Below, one piece after another: positions 63,734 through 64,000 of a stretch of DNA of 64,000 nucleotides. Under the pieces are notes generated by a model that was not told the origin of the DNA, made no database searches, and saw only the letters and a program-made list of their open reading frames with translations. Location: positions 1 through 64,000 of the forward strand of contig DAOMOP010000001.1 of the NCBI GenBank assembly GCA_035444405.1, read 5' to 3'. The translations under genes and the position numbers were made by a program. The stretch is from DAOMOP01 sp035444405. Its GTDB lineage: Bacteria; Pseudomonadota; Gammaproteobacteria; Burkholderiales; Rhodocyclaceae. Each line of letters begins with the position of its first letter. The stretch's first letter is position 1.

Positions 63734-64000
63734 ATGGATGTCGGCATATTCACCGTGAGGCGCGACTCGCTGACCTACACCGTTGCCAAGGCGCTTTCGT
63801 TCGGTGGTCACTCGGTTCTGGTGTGGGTTGCCGATCCGCAACTGGATGAGGAGATGAGCGAACGTTGCGCCGAATACCTGGCCTCGACGCCGCGCGTGCG
63901 AATCGGACCGAACGGTCGGAATGACCCACCGGCCAAGCTCGATCACCTGATCGTGCAGGGCCATCGCCGACTGCTCGAGCATCGCGACACGCTCGACATG
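63734..64000 (+). CDS. N-terminal fragment of an unassigned protein, possibly a glycosyltransferase
   Basis: An open frame from the ATG at 63734 runs 89 codons to the window edge, beginning MDVGIFTVRRDSLTYTVAK. The pattern of a beta strand, an aspirant helix and GGHSVLVWVADPQ is compatible with the N-terminal Rossmann-like domain of a GT-B glycosyltransferase, but too little is visible to name a family. It follows the sulfotransferase gene by 41 bases in the same direction and is probably in its operon. Confidence 0.55.
   Translation, partial: MDVGIFTVRRDSLTYTVAKALSFGGHSVLVWVADPQLDEEMSERCAEYLASTPRVRIGPNGRNDPPAKLDHLIVQGHRRLLEHRDTLDM

Overview
The window comes from a GC-rich proteobacterial chromosome, most likely a betaproteobacterium. 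Supporting signs are the ffh / ypjD-like / CorC-family cluster, a contiguous pilB-pilC-pilD locus, fmdB before aspS, an AspRS of the apparent non-discriminating type, and nudB close to aspS. No rRNA, tRNA, CRISPR array, insertion sequence or phage gene was recognised. Three runs of N (33, 10 and 10 bases) mark assembly gaps.

Layout. Bases 1-15.5 kb are mostly housekeeping: partial ffh, a cytochrome c assembly-like membrane protein, a CNNM/CBS transporter-like protein, pilBCD, fmdB, aspS, an atypical response regulator with TPRs, a barnase-type RNase with a barstar inhibitor, nudB, ugd (UDP-glucose dehydrogenase), a VanZ protein and argB. Bases 15.6-25.5 kb hold a seven-gene minus-strand operon: an MBOAT acyltransferase fused to an SGNH-like domain, a carrier protein, an amino-acid adenylating enzyme, an acyl-CoA-dehydrogenase-like enzyme, two asparagine-synthetase-like PP-loop proteins and a sugar-transfer-associated ATP-grasp protein. 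Bases 25.7-31.3 kb are a sulfate assimilation island (cysNC and cysD diverging from cysQ and an SLC13-type permease). Bases 31.3-36.4 kb carry an acyl carrier protein plus the AMP ligase and PLP decarboxylase pair known from exosortase-A loci, with an MNT/HEPN pair inserted between ligase and decarboxylase, followed by a VapBC pair. Bases 36.5-64 kb are an extracellular polysaccharide locus: heparinase II/III-like enzyme, amidotransferase-like protein, TIGR03790-like protein, three sulfotransferase-type proteins, an E1/E2/carrier-protein operon, a tightly overlapped plus-strand operon of glycosyltransferases, deacetylases and a YejM-like hydrolase, an FG-GAP/UnbV protein, a GT4 glycosyltransferase and a Wzm/Wzt ABC exporter.

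How the genes may work together (inference). Ugd supplies UDP-glucuronate and CysDNC makes PAPS. CysQ recycles the PAP by-product and the permease may import sulfate. The sulfotransferases, glycosyltransferases and deacetylases would build a sulfated, uronate-containing glycan exported by Wzm/Wzt and trimmed by the heparinase-like enzyme. The adenylation / carrier / dehydrogenase / MBOAT-SGNH module resembles D-alanylation (Dlt) logic with the added oxidation step seen in prolyl-to-pyrrolyl carrier protein pathways. It may therefore decorate the glycan with an oxidised aminoacyl (for example pyrrole-2-carboxyl) ester. That module is the best candidate for an undescribed system here. No exosortase or PEP-CTERM protein is inside the window.
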